NCBI GenBank assembly: GCA_013375455.1
Contig: JABXJT010000035.1
Span: 1-47,638, forward strand
Length of the DNA: 47,638 nucleotides
Direction: 5' to 3'
From: Candidatus Helarchaeota archaeon
GTDB taxonomy: Archaea; Asgardarchaeota; Lokiarchaeia; Helarchaeales; HEL-GB-A
The position numbers were made by a program, and so were the translations under genes. Position 1 is the first letter of the stretch. Every line of letters starts with the position of its first letter. The notes below the pieces were generated by a model. The model was not told where the DNA came from. It did not search any database and saw nothing but the letters and a program-made list of their open reading frames with translations. Below, piece by piece: positions 7,699 through 16,947 of the stretch.

Positions 7699-9000
7699 TC
7701 AAATCCAATCTCCTGTAGATAGTTTTGTAGGTAAATAATTTTCCGTCAAATATTCAAAACCATGAGCTATAAATGCTTGAATTTCTGCTTTTTGTTTAGT
7801 ATCCAACATCAACTGTAAATCTTTTACCCAATTAATATTCTTTTGAACAAATGGTTCTTCCAACATTTGGTTAACTCTTTTAATATCTTCTGTATTCATA
7901 TTAAGCAGGCAAGAGTCAGGGATTTTATACTGCTCTAGATCACGAGAAAGTACGCCTAAAAGATGAAGACCTGGTGTGGCTAAGAAGGGAGATTCATAGC
8001 TAAGCCGTTTAGACCCTCTCAGATAAACGCTGTATATATAATGTCCATAAGGATCAGAATCTACGAGACAGAAACATGGTAGAACTAATTCCTTTGAAAG
8101 TCGCCGTAAAAACATTCTAGTTGCCATAGTTGCGGCACCTTTACCAGAAATGACTATACAAGGATATTCTTCCCACCATTTCACCTCGCTAATACGATTA
8201 AGGGCAGCATCTTTTTCCACTACCAAGATAAATTCCGCATCAGATTCGATAATTTCGACTTCGTCGAGAAAAGGTGAAATTGCCCAACCTCCACGACCTA
8301 ACCTTTCTAAATCAATATCGTCACCACTATCTCGAATCTTTAATCTTCCAATGCAAGTTCCTCTTGCATTTGCCACTATATGAGTGGAATTTCGAACGAT
8401 TTTTAACATTGTTGAGAGATCTTCAATTGATTTGTCACTGTTTTTTTGCTCTTTGAATAGATTTACATCAGCATAAAAGATTTCTCTTTTCTCTGCATGG
8501 ATATTTTTTAAAAGAAGTTCATTAACTATTTCAATTACTCTCATAAGTCTTGTAGAATCTACAACACTTGCGAGGCTGTGAAACGGACGTTTTGTTATTT
8601 TCTCGCCTAAAAGTAGTAAATCTCTAACCTCATCCCATATGATATTGGTGCTGCTACGTGAGGGAATTTCAAATGAAGGTTTGCCTGTCTCCATAATTTG
8701 TTTTAAAAGAGATTGGGAAGTATTATGAATTCTTTCATAAGTTTCTTGAGTAGATGCTTCATCTACTTGGATAATATTTTTGGCTATGGGTATTTTTTCA
8801 ACAGATCCCTTCTGTTTTATAGCTTTTTTATCTTTGAAACTGTGAATTTTCATAAGCCTTTGATCAATTTTTTTCTTTGAAGCTTTTTTTGGTTGCTCCT
8901 TCGACGCTGGCTTTTCAGATGATGTATAATCAGTCAAATCACGTTTATATTTTTTTGAAGTCTTTTTGCTTATTCTCCTTTTCTTCGTTGCCTTTGGCAT
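7699..9000 (-). CDS. top6A: DNA topoisomerase VI subunit A (Spo11-like)
   Basis: This is the DNA-cleaving subunit of type IIB topoisomerase. The 5Y-CAP (winged-helix) motif reads KREIFY, with the catalytic tyrosine at residue 176 counted from this start. Most archaeal Top6A proteins have YY here; phenylalanine-tyrosine is the form I recall from yeast Spo11. The Toprim domain has its acidic residue in VVEKDAA and the DSDPYG motif that binds magnesium. A lysine-rich extension of about 70 residues precedes the usual start. I chose ATG 9000 because GGGTGA lies 5 bases upstream; a GTG at 9009 is in frame. The gene follows top6B directly. Confidence 0.93.
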   Translation of the reverse strand: MPKATKKRRISKKTSKKYKRDLTDYTSSEKPASKEQPKKASKKKIDQRLMKIHSFKDKKAIKQKGSVEKIPIAKNIIQVDEASTQETYERIHNTSQSLLKQIMETGKPSFEIPSRSSTNIIWDEVRDLLLLGEKITKRPFHSLASVVDSTRLMRVIEIVNELLLKNIHAEKREIFYADVNLFKEQKNSDKSIEDLSTMLKIVRNSTHIVANARGTCIGRLKIRDSGDDIDLERLGRGGWAISPFLDEVEIIESDAEFILVVEKDAALNRISEVKWWEEYPCIVISGKGAATMATRMFLRRLSKELVLPCFCLVDSDPYGHYIYSVYLRGSKRLSYESPFLATPGLHLLGVLSRDLEQYKIPDSCLLNMNTEDIKRVNQMLEEPFVQKNINWVKDLQLMLDTKQKAEIQAFIAHGFEYLTENYLPTKLSTGDWI

Positions 9001-9013
9001 ATAATTCACCCAT

Positions 9014-12000
9014 TTAACGTTTTTTAATCCGGCGATATACTCCCTTCTTTTTTGACTGCATTATAATTCCTTCATCAATCAGGTCATCAAGTGCATATTG
9101 AATGATTTCTTGAACAAAAGCATCCTTCTGCGTTAGGTAACCTCCTTCAATATTCGGAAATTTCAGTTCTAGAAGAGTTTCGATAGTAAAATCCTCCTCT
9201 GGTATTACTGATTTTATTTTTGGATAGAGAATCCGCCAAAAATGTCTTTGTTTTTCATTAATATTTTTTCTCTTTATGAGATTAGAGAAAGCTAGTGATG
9301 TTCCTTTTTTGGATCTTAAAATTCCTTGATCTTTAGAAGTATTTGCTTTAAAATCTTCTAGAAATTGTTCCAGTTGAGAAGGTAAATTCTTAACTGATTT
9401 ATTTAGCCTTTGATTTCTCTCAATCTCAACTTTAAGCATTCCTAAATAATCTATAAGGATCTCATCATCTAATGGATCTAATTTTAAATTATTTCTCAAT
9501 TCAGAAGTAAAAGAATTATAAACTTCTTGATCAAATCGACATTCCTGATTTTCTGAACTATAAAAAGAACATGTAGTTTTGTCCTTTGCGAGCTCACATT
9601 TCTCACAGTTTGAAAACGTCCTATGATGAGTTCTGAGAGTTTCGAGTATTAATTTTTCGGTAAATGGATCCTTTTTATTTAGTAAAATATTAACAATTTT
9701 TTCTGGCGACGCGCCCACAATAATATTGTACCCTTTAGATAAATCATCTAAGACTTCAGACAATAAATCTTTAACGTATTTACCACTCAATGTATCAAGC
9801 CCTAAATCCTCTATAATTTGTTTTATTGAGGCCCATTGTTCTGAAAGGACACTTCTAACATCAGGTTTAAGATCATCCTTAATTGGCCTTGATAAGGCAG
9901 TTTCAATTTCTTCTAAAGAAGGTTTTCCAGGAATATGTGTGCGAGTTTTAAAATCGCTGCATTCAATTTTATAGAGAGATTCGGCAAAAGTTTTAACACT
10001 TTTTAACAAGGTTATTGCCCGCCTCGCTTTTCGCTTTTTAATTTCTCTTCCCGTTATAAAACTTTTTAATTTCCGCCCCGCCGCCTCTAAAGCTAATTGT
10101 ATTTCCCTTTTGAGCACGTCATCCTCAGCTAACGCCTGCTTACTCTGTGATTTGAACATTACATGCACAAATGGTCCTGAAACATTTACAAATACTCGAA
10201 TTTTACCTTTTGGAATACCGTTTTCAAATGAATCAATTTTATAATTTTTCCAATTCACCTTGGAAACCGTTTTCCATATCACGCAGTCTGAATTATCTCG
10301 CAATTTAGGCGTGCGATTAACGAACCGGTAGAGAATGTCTGCAGCGTTTTTAGAAACATCTTTTATTTTTCCACCATAAGCTAACGCAACTTCAACAGAA
10401 AAGGCTAATCCTTTTCCCGAAGTTGGTGATCTTGTTTCCGCGGCAACAAAATTGGGTTCAAAATGTTTCTTAATTACGCGTTCAAGAATATCTGAGCCTA
10501 CAGGAACGACCGTGTCTGTCGGAGGTGCTAGATATTTCTCTGAAATGAAAGCTTTATATAAGGCATTCATTTGGTCCTCATCTAGCTCAACGGGAGGTAT
10601 ATTTTCTAAACTAATATGGCCGCCTAGTTGATTATTGGTCTCCTGTATTAATTGATCTGCGAGGGTTCGGTTGATATCTAAGAAGTTTCTATTTAAGAAC
10701 GTTCCAAGACTCGTTGTTGTTGCGCTTTCTAATAGTTTTCCCATTGCATTTGCAGTCATAGCTGCAGGACATTTTTCGATTTCCATCAAACTATCATAAA
10801 TTGCCCGTTTTTCCTTGTTGGTAGACTCATTACCTTTTGAGTTTAATAGAGTTTTGTAATGTAGTTTTTCATCTACAACTTGGATTATTTCGGTTGCTTT
10901 ACTCTTACCTACACCTTTCAGACCTTGAAGAAAAGAGGGAATGGTCCTATTTTTTGCAACCTTCAAGAGATTTAGAAATTCTGTCTTATTTTTTATCTCC
11001 TCTGTTTCTACTGATTCGGACACTACTTTGAATAATACCTCAGTCTCTCGTTTGCCTAGATCTTTAGCGATAATAGAATTAAGCGTCTTATTCTTTAATT
11101 TTGCATCTGCAGCAAGCGTGATTTTACGTGCGATGTTATAATTTAATTTACAAAATTCTTTTGAGAGGACGTCATAGGCAGTCCGTTCGCCCTCGCTTCC
11201 TATTAAATCTTTAAAACCAGTGAACGGAATAAGCGAGGGACAATTAATTCCTTCCCGTGTCGTGGTTTGTAGCAACTCAATTTCTTCTGGGATCAAGGCA
11301 TCGGTTGTTTTTTTGTCGAATTTTATTCTTTTAAGAACTTTGGTGTATTCTTTCTTTGGAATTTCAGGAAATGTTTGCGTTAAATAATCCAAGAGGGGTC
11401 TTGCTGCACTTTCAGAGATTGCCTGCTTAAGATCGGCAAGTCCAAGTCGATTCAAGCAAGATGTCTGTTTATTTACTGCACGGGTTAATGCGCGTATTTC
11501 CTTCTCATTTAATTCCTTAGGCTTTTTTGAAAGAATGCCCTTTGAGCCACCCAATGCTTGATTGGCATTTTCTACTATTTTTTTCGCGCGTTCTCGACTC
11601 ATTCGGACAAACTTTTGTTCCATAAAAGTGATAAGATTGGTATCTTCAGTCGTTCGTAGCATCTCTTTGAAATCTCCAATGTTTGAGGATGCAGGATGAG
11701 GCTTGGCATACTTTGGTTCATTTGGGAATTTGGAGACACGCCGGGGAAATACCATAATATCAAGATTAGGAGCAATGAATATTACTGAAATATGTGAATT
11801 TAATAATGAAGTTTGTTGAATGTATTCATCAGCATATCCTCTTCTATAAGGTCTATTTAAATAATTCAATCTAACATAAGTACCATGCTGAAAAGGCACC
11901 CTAATATCACTGGGCTCAATCGTATAGTCTTTTTCATTCTTTGAAGTCGTGAAAAATGTAGTTACTGTGGCCTTTTGATTATCTATATGACGACTAATAA

Positions 12001-12679
12001 CAGTCACCGGCCGCCCTGTTGTATTCTGTGCATCAGAGAAAGCTGAACTAGCACCGAATCCTTGGCTCCCTCTCGTTTGTTTTAACTGTTCTGATTTACT
12101 TGAGGCCAAATATAAGCCAAATTTTTCTAAATCGGGGGGAACCAGCCCTATACCATTGTCGAAGACTTCGAAAGAAAACATACGGGTGTCGCCAGCTTGT
12201 TCATCTGACAACATCTCCGGCTTTTCTATTTCCTGGAGGCGGATAATAACCAGAGGTTCCGTATTAATAATGTCTTTAATGGGTTCTAAAAGTTCCCGCA
12301 TTCGAATTATGAGATTTTTTGCGTTTATATCCTCGTCCATTAATGATTCTTTCGGTTTTGGATACTCAAAGTAAAAATCTTCCTTCATCCTATACATTTT
12401 TGAATATTTCCAGTTGCCAACCTCAATAGCATCAAGAGCATTATCAACGAATTCTGCCATGTATTGAGTGTGTTTATGAAACCCAATATCGAACCCTACA
12501 AGTTGGGTTCGCTTTCTCATAAATTCTGCAATGGTCCCTTGTTTGATGACACCTTTTTGTTTAATGCCTTTAAGTTCCCCTTCATCAAAATCAGGGTCTT
12601 TTTTATCCGATGGTGTTTTTTTAGTGGATTTTCCCTTTTTTTGAGCGCCAGTCTTTTTAGCCTTACTTTTCTGGGTCAA
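9014..12679 (-). CDS. top6B: DNA topoisomerase VI subunit B, greatly enlarged (1221 aa)
   Basis: This is the ATPase subunit of topoisomerase VI; usual archaeal proteins have about 500-650 residues. The GHKL ATPase domain (about 40-330) shows the N box EFVDNALDAIE (76-86), the G1 box FDNGIGL (173-179) and the G2 box GSQGFGASSA (204-213). The transducer domain (about 717-880) is canonical, with FVAAETR, AYGG, RFVNRTP and the switch lysine K847. Between them, where a short H2TH domain is normal, lie about 370 helical residues including a helix-hairpin-helix-like GLKGVGKSKA at 587-596. After the transducer come about 330 more residues with a possible zinc site (C1025, C1028, C1037, C1047) and a winged-helix-like end (about 1130-1221). 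The N-terminus is a Lys/Ser-rich tail. Confidence 0.9.
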   Translation of the reverse strand: MTQKSKAKKTGAQKKGKSTKKTPSDKKDPDFDEGELKGIKQKGVIKQGTIAEFMRKRTQLVGFDIGFHKHTQYMAEFVDNALDAIEVGNWKYSKMYRMKEDFYFEYPKPKESLMDEDINAKNLIIRMRELLEPIKDIINTEPLVIIRLQEIEKPEMLSDEQAGDTRMFSFEVFDNGIGLVPPDLEKFGLYLASSKSEQLKQTRGSQGFGASSAFSDAQNTTGRPVTVISRHIDNQKATVTTFFTTSKNEKDYTIEPSDIRVPFQHGTYVRLNYLNRPYRRGYADEYIQQTSLLNSHISVIFIAPNLDIMVFPRRVSKFPNEPKYAKPHPASSNIGDFKEMLRTTEDTNLITFMEQKFVRMSRERAKKIVENANQALGGSKGILSKKPKELNEKEIRALTRAVNKQTSCLNRLGLADLKQAISESAARPLLDYLTQTFPEIPKKEYTKVLKRIKFDKKTTDALIPEEIELLQTTTREGINCPSLIPFTGFKDLIGSEGERTAYDVLSKEFCKLNYNIARKITLAADAKLKNKTLNSIIAKDLGKRETEVLFKVVSESVETEEIKNKTEFLNLLKVAKNRTIPSFLQGLKGVGKSKATEIIQVVDEKLHYKTLLNSKGNESTNKEKRAIYDSLMEIEKCPAAMTANAMGKLLESATTTSLGTFLNRNFLDINRTLADQLIQETNNQLGGHISLENIPPVELDEDQMNALYKAFISEKYLAPPTDTVVPVGSDILERVIKKHFEPNFVAAETRSPTSGKGLAFSVEVALAYGGKIKDVSKNAADILYRFVNRTPKLRDNSDCVIWKTVSKVNWKNYKIDSFENGIPKGKIRVFVNVSGPFVHVMFKSQSKQALAEDDVLKREIQLALEAAGRKLKSFITGREIKKRKARRAITLLKSVKTFAESLYKIECSDFKTRTHIPGKPSLEEIETALSRPIKDDLKPDVRSVLSEQWASIKQIIEDLGLDTLSGKYVKDLLSEVLDDLSKGYNIIVGASPEKIVNILLNKKDPFTEKLILETLRTHHRTFSNCEKCELAKDKTTCSFYSSENQECRFDQEVYNSFTSELRNNLKLDPLDDEILIDYLGMLKVEIERNQRLNKSVKNLPSQLEQFLEDFKANTSKDQGILRSKKGTSLAFSNLIKRKNINEKQRHFWRILYPKIKSVIPEEDFTIETLLELKFPNIEGGYLTQKDAFVQEIIQYALDDLIDEGIIMQSKKKGVYRRIKKR

Positions 12680-13086
12680 AATTTTACACCTAATTTACTA
12701 ATAAGCCAAATAATCCTATCTAATTACAAATCATAACTCAAGAGATTAATCTCTCCTTCATCATCCAATAATTCAAATTCAACCATTCAATATCCAAATC
12801 AATATTAGTTTATTAAATTAAAAACATCACCTTTTCTAAAGTGAGATATTTTTTAATAATGGGCGCGTGGAAACTAGCCTGCGGGTTTGAAATGTCCGGT
12901 GAGCCCGACGAAATTTCAAATATGGCATGAAGCTTAAAGAATGTCATTTTTCCTCATAAATTTGTTAGTGGATCAGGGAAAAAGTATCATTCATTTATAA
13001 TTCTTCTTAATGAATGATGAAGAAAAAATATTTTACCGAGTTATTATGGGATTCTCAAATAAATTGACTTCTTCTTCTGTAATATT
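12680..13086. other. Intergenic region with a G+C-rich patch
   Basis: This 407-base gap lies upstream of top6B and downstream of coaBC. Most of it is AT-rich and should hold the top6B promoter. One patch (12859-12930) is clearly G+C-richer and is listed separately. No tRNA or other standard RNA gene could be folded. Confidence 0.4.
12859..12930 (+). other. G+C-rich patch: possible structured RNA or 23-codon ORF
   Basis: Two readings are possible. As RNA, TTTGAAAT (12886-12893) pairs perfectly with ATTTCAAA (12913-12920), and an alternative stem CGGGTT/AGCCCG would exclude it. As protein, ATG 12859 opens 23 codons (GAWKLACGFEMSGEPDEIS) to TGA. The same frame then reads protein-like for another 28 codons up to a double TGA at 13015-13020. 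It could therefore be a small structured RNA, a micro-gene or a gene remnant. No Shine-Dalgarno element precedes the ATG. Confidence 0.25.
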
Positions 13087-14361
13087 CTAGCTTTCTTTAC
13101 TTTTAATTTTTTCCACGGCGATATCCAGAATTTTTCGTGCAATTCTTGTTTTGTAATCCAAATTGAGGGTTATAACATTTTTATTTTGATCTATAACATG
13201 AATTGCATTCTTATCAGATTCGAATCCTTGCTCTGGTTTCCCGACATCATTCGCACATATGAGGAGGGAATTAGTGTCTTGTAATCTTTGATAAGCACAA
13301 TCAATTAATTTTTCAGTGTCCACGTCATGTTCTGCCTTAAAGGGGATGATATAGACATTTGGATCTGCAGCGCGAGCAGTTTCAATACATTTTTCCGTGG
13401 GTTTGAGTGTTAAGTTCAAGGGATCCTGTTTTGAAGCTATTTTATAGTTTGCCGTATCCGATGGAGTATAATCTGAAATCGCAGCAGCACAAATAAATAA
13501 ATCATAATGTTCATTTCGAAGCAAGTGGTTGATTTGCTCATTTAATTCGGCTGTATTAATGATTTCAGTTTTCTTCATAGTATAAGGAATTATTGCCGAA
13601 GTCCCTTTTCCATAAATAAGAGTAACATCCGCGCCACGTTTCTCCGCTTCAACTGCAAGTGCCACCCCCATCTTTCCTGTTGAAGGATTTGTGATGAATC
13701 GCACCGGATCAATATGTTCTCGCGTTGGGCCTGATGTAACTAATACTTTCATGCCTTCCATATCATGTCTAAATGTAGATGATTCTAAAATTAATTCCGT
13801 TGCCTTTTGAACTATATCATCAATATGGGCTATTTTTGCTTTTCGTTCTTCAATTCTGGGACCAATGAAATAAACCCCGAACCGCTTCAGCGTTTCAATA
13901 TGATTCAAAACGATGGGGTGGTTATACATAGTTTCATGCATAGCCGGTACAATGGCAATCGGAATTCCAGTTCCAAAGCCAGTGGTCACTACGGTCGTGA
14001 CGGGCGTATCATCAATTCCACAGGCAATTTTTGAGATGGTATTTGCGGTCGCTGGGCATACTAGTATGATATCGACGTTATCTCCCTCATTCCCTGCTAA
14101 ACAGATATGCTCGATCTTCCCAGTTAATTCGGTGACTACCTCATTTCCGGTGGCCCAATGCATAAGATTTGGATGAATGATCTGCATAGCGGCTTCCGAC
14201 ATAACAGCAAAGACTTCGGCTCCGAGACGCATTAACTGTCGTGCAATAATTGGAGCTTCAATAGCCGCCACACTACCGCTAATGCAAAGTGCAACTTTTC
14301 TGCCATCTATAACTTTACTTTCGGATCCCGTTATTGTCTTGGAAGGATGCTTTTCATACAT
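13087..14361 (-). CDS. coaBC: Bifunctional CoaBC (phosphopantothenoylcysteine synthetase/decarboxylase)
   Basis: It converts 4'-phosphopantothenate and cysteine to 4'-phosphopantetheine in coenzyme A synthesis. The N-terminal flavoprotein (CoaC) half shows ISGSVAAIEAP, PATANT and a PAMHETM motif in place of the common PAMN. The C-terminal CoaB half shows the nucleotide motif TSGPTREHID, NPSTGKMG and AAAISDY. I prefer ATG 14361 (424 residues); a TTG at 14373 would add four. It is separate from and opposite in strand to the other coenzyme A genes at 16042-21248 but completes the same pathway. Confidence 0.93.
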   Translation of the reverse strand: MYEKHPSKTITGSESKVIDGRKVALCISGSVAAIEAPIIARQLMRLGAEVFAVMSEAAMQIIHPNLMHWATGNEVVTELTGKIEHICLAGNEGDNVDIILVCPATANTISKIACGIDDTPVTTVVTTGFGTGIPIAIVPAMHETMYNHPIVLNHIETLKRFGVYFIGPRIEERKAKIAHIDDIVQKATELILESSTFRHDMEGMKVLVTSGPTREHIDPVRFITNPSTGKMGVALAVEAEKRGADVTLIYGKGTSAIIPYTMKKTEIINTAELNEQINHLLRNEHYDLFICAAAISDYTPSDTANYKIASKQDPLNLTLKPTEKCIETARAADPNVYIIPFKAEHDVDTEKLIDCAYQRLQDTNSLLICANDVGKPEQGFESDKNAIHVIDQNKNVITLNLDYKTRIARKILDIAVEKIKSKES

Positions 14362-14538
14362 GGTTTTTCCCAAATAGGTTCTTTAAACATCTTTTTTCCT
14401 AGGTACTAACAATTCATTCCGCTTAATTAAGTTTGCTTATACAAGGTCCCCAAGCCTTTCAAATTTTTAGAATATATAGTATACAAATATTCTAGAGAAA
14501 TCAAATTCGAAAGATCATGAATAGAGAAAAAATAGAAA

Positions 14539-15891
14539 TTATTTGCTTTTTCCTGTTTTAATTCGTATTAAAAAAATAACTCCACCGTTAATAAGTAAGA
14601 TAGAGTAGACCCATATTAAAAACCAATGGGCGAAAGTCATGATCGGGTTAAAAGAGACCATATAACCTAATATAACTAAAAGTACATGAACAATGAGAAA
14701 TCTTAATGCCGGTTTTTGTATGTTCATCCTTCCATCATTAACATAATATGGGTTTTTGGCTGTTTTATAAGCCATAATAATAAAATAGATTAAATTAATG
14801 GAAATTAATGGCAATGAAATGAGTAAGATTATGGATTTATCCCATCCAAAATTATCTACAAATCCCCCAATCCCATTATATATAGACCACCCTATTGCCA
14901 ATACAATAGCTAGTTCCATACCGATTAATTTTTCGGCATTTCTATTGAGCGTGGAGGGTTGAATTTTACCTAATTCAACTTCAGAACTTTTAGATGGACG
15001 ATTAAAGAGGTAAAAACACACGCCAAAAGTTATACCTCCGAAAAATCCGATACTCATCTCCCAATTTTTCCACCAATCAATTGGGAGCGTTGAAAAGGTA
15101 GGGCCAAAATGCCAGAACGCGAAAATACTAAATGCTAATGCGAATCCTAATCCCATTGTTAATGCAAGCTTCACATTTCGCCAATCTTTTCTGAAAATCT
15201 CAAAAGCGAATAATCCTGCAAACAATCCAATCCATATCATTGAGGTTAGTGACGTCGAGAGCGTTCTCACACAATCGGGACATGTTATTAAATCATTATA
15301 ATTTACTGAACCATATAAGGGATTAATCCACTCCGGTTTAAAGATTGTAATTGAGACTGCAATGACAGCGCCGACTATCCCGAACGTTAAGCGGATCATC
15401 GAGTCCTTAAAGCGAAGCGGTTTCTTGGATCCGAACCATCCCATTAGCACCCCAGTAATACCGCCCCAGGTCAAACCACATTGAAATAACCATAGATAAC
15501 CTACTGCGGGATTTATTGGTACCCAATTGGTAGGATAATCTAGATAAAATTTTCCTTGAATCCAAGACATAAATTGGCCATACCCATGCATGCCACCTAT
15601 ACCAATTCCCATAACAATTGCAAAAACAATCCAACCCGAACTATAGGGACGAGTTTTTTTCTCGGCTCGTTCATAAGACAAGAAAAACCAAGCTAGCGCC
15701 CATCCAATACCTGCGAAAACACCACCTGAAGCCCCTCCATAGCCTGAGGACCCCCGAATCGCCCAGTAAAACGCGCCTATAGTACTCATTAACAAGATTG
15801 GAACAATTAAATCATTCAATAGATTAGATTTACTTGTCTTTAGACTTAAGCGTGAGAATTGTTCCTGTTGTTCAACATCTGATCCATTCAT
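14539..15891 (-). CDS. Polytopic membrane protein of unknown function
   Basis: This 450-residue protein has about 11-12 hydrophobic segments, with conserved-looking loops WAIRGSSGYGGASGG (about 44-58) and GIGGMHGYGQ (about 100). A CPDC pair near residue 208 lies in a loop. I cannot name the family or a substrate; glycine-rich helices would suit a transporter or channel-like fold. It is divergent from the coenzyme A operon and shares a 150-base control region containing two palindromes. No Shine-Dalgarno element is close to the ATG. Confidence 0.7.
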   Translation of the reverse strand: MNGSDVEQQEQFSRLSLKTSKSNLLNDLIVPILLMSTIGAFYWAIRGSSGYGGASGGVFAGIGWALAWFFLSYERAEKKTRPYSSGWIVFAIVMGIGIGGMHGYGQFMSWIQGKFYLDYPTNWVPINPAVGYLWLFQCGLTWGGITGVLMGWFGSKKPLRFKDSMIRLTFGIVGAVIAVSITIFKPEWINPLYGSVNYNDLITCPDCVRTLSTSLTSMIWIGLFAGLFAFEIFRKDWRNVKLALTMGLGFALAFSIFAFWHFGPTFSTLPIDWWKNWEMSIGFFGGITFGVCFYLFNRPSKSSEVELGKIQPSTLNRNAEKLIGMELAIVLAIGWSIYNGIGGFVDNFGWDKSIILLISLPLISINLIYFIIMAYKTAKNPYYVNDGRMNIQKPALRFLIVHVLLVILGYMVSFNPIMTFAHWFLIWVYSILLINGGVIFLIRIKTGKSK

Positions 15892-15943
15892 AATAGTATC
15901 ATCTATTTACAATCACCCCTAAGTGCTTTTTTATTATCTTATT

Positions 15944-15967
15944 AATCTATATAGATCTTTATAGATT
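15944..15967. promoter_or_regulatory. Dyad-symmetric site between divergent genes
   Basis: AATCTATA and TATAGATT form perfect 8-base arms around an 8-base spacer. The site lies between the membrane protein gene (start 15891) and the coenzyme A operon (start 16042), where it could bind a dimeric regulator. Confidence 0.4.
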
Positions 15968-15990
15968 TCGAATTGTCATTAAACCATCTT

Positions 15991-16017
15991 GAAAAACTAT
16001 ATATATCAAAGTTTTTC
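15991..16017 (+). promoter_or_regulatory. Promoter of the coenzyme A operon with overlapping palindrome
   Basis: A TATA-like element (TATATATC) lies between the perfect 8-base inverted arms GAAAAACT (15991-15998) and AGTTTTTC (16010-16017). A repressor bound here would block TBP. The distance to the start codon at 16042-16045 is about 30-40 bases, fitting a short leader. Confidence 0.45.
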
Positions 16018-16041
16018 AGTTCTTCCTGAAGGTTATAAAAA

Positions 16042-16947
16042 GTGATGAGAACAAAGTGTCCTGGGCACATCACTGGTTTCTTCGAGATATGTAAGAAAGA
16101 AGACGCCCGGCACACTGGTTCTAGAGGTGCGGGGGTTTGCATTGATAGAGGAGTGGAAACTAAGCTAGCAGTTTCAGAAAGCGATGATATTAAAATAGAT
16201 ATTAAAATTAATGGGGAAAAAAGTTCGGCACCTGTAACGCTATCGGTGGTAAATCATTTCCTAAAATTAATAAATGGCACGCATTCTTTTGTAATCAAGC
16301 ATGAAGTTGAAGTACCAATAAGTGCTGGATTTGGAGCCAGTGGAGCAGGAGCACTCAGCACGGCTTTTGCCTTAAATAGCGAGTTGAAGTTAAATTTAAC
16401 TCGCAATGCTGTCGCAACTATTGCACATGTTGCAGAAGTAGAGAATCAAACAGGGTTGGGAGATGTGATTGCTCAAATCCATGGCGGCGTTGAAATTCGA
16501 CTTGAGCCGGGTGCGCCAGGCATTGGCAGCATTGATAATATCATCGTAGATCCCTTGTTCCAGGTAGTTTGCGTGAGTGCAGGGGAGCTTGAAACAAGAT
16601 CAATCATATCAGATCCGGTCCATCAAGAGAGGATAAACCGGGCTGGGAATAGATTGGTTGCGGAATTACTTCAGAATGCCACGATTGAAAATTTTTTACG
16701 CCTTTCCCGGAAATTCACTGAGGAATCAGGTTTATTATCAGAAGATTTGAGAGATTTATTAACGTACATAGAGGATTTATATTCTTTCCCAACGAGCATG
16801 GTCATGTTGGGAAAATCGTTATTCACTTTTGCAAAAAAACCAAAAAGTAATGAAATGGAAGATGATATCCAAGCGTATTCCCCTAAATTAAACGTATTTA
16901 CATGTGATATTGATTATATGGGTCCAAGAATAATTGAGGCACGATAA
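16042..16947 (+). CDS. Pantoate kinase (archaeal CoA pathway, GHMP family)
   Basis: It phosphorylates pantoate to 4-phosphopantoate, the archaeal replacement for bacterial pantothenate kinase. GHMP-kinase features include an N-terminal CPGHITGFFEI segment, the ATP loop SAGFGASGAGALSTAF (about 93-108) and a later ETRSIISDP segment. The length (301) is normal. Start is GTG 16042 or the adjacent ATG 16045. It opens an operon: the next gene, phosphopantothenate synthetase, starts immediately after the stop, and the two enzymes act in sequence. Confidence 0.9.
   Translation: MMRTKCPGHITGFFEICKKEDARHTGSRGAGVCIDRGVETKLAVSESDDIKIDIKINGEKSSAPVTLSVVNHFLKLINGTHSFVIKHEVEVPISAGFGASGAGALSTAFALNSELKLNLTRNAVATIAHVAEVENQTGLGDVIAQIHGGVEIRLEPGAPGIGSIDNIIVDPLFQVVCVSAGELETRSIISDPVHQERINRAGNRLVAELLQNATIENFLRLSRKFTEESGLLSEDLRDLLTYIEDLYSFPTSMVMLGKSLFTFAKKPKSNEMEDDIQAYSPKLNVFTCDIDYMGPRIIEAR

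Noticed and set aside
12859..12930. tRNA gene in the G+C-rich patch
   Set aside because: No acceptor stem or paired T arm can be formed on either strand, although TTTGAAA resembles a T loop.
12859..13062. Stop-codon recoding of TGA, suggested by protein-like sequence after TGA here and at 32684
   Set aside because: Many intact genes in the window end at TGA, and the same decayed frames also contain TAA, so decay is simpler.
14480..14510. A further copy of the TTCTAGAGAA motif upstream of coaBC
   Set aside because: The flanking bases do not match the 36-base repeat; a short AT-rich palindrome can arise by chance.
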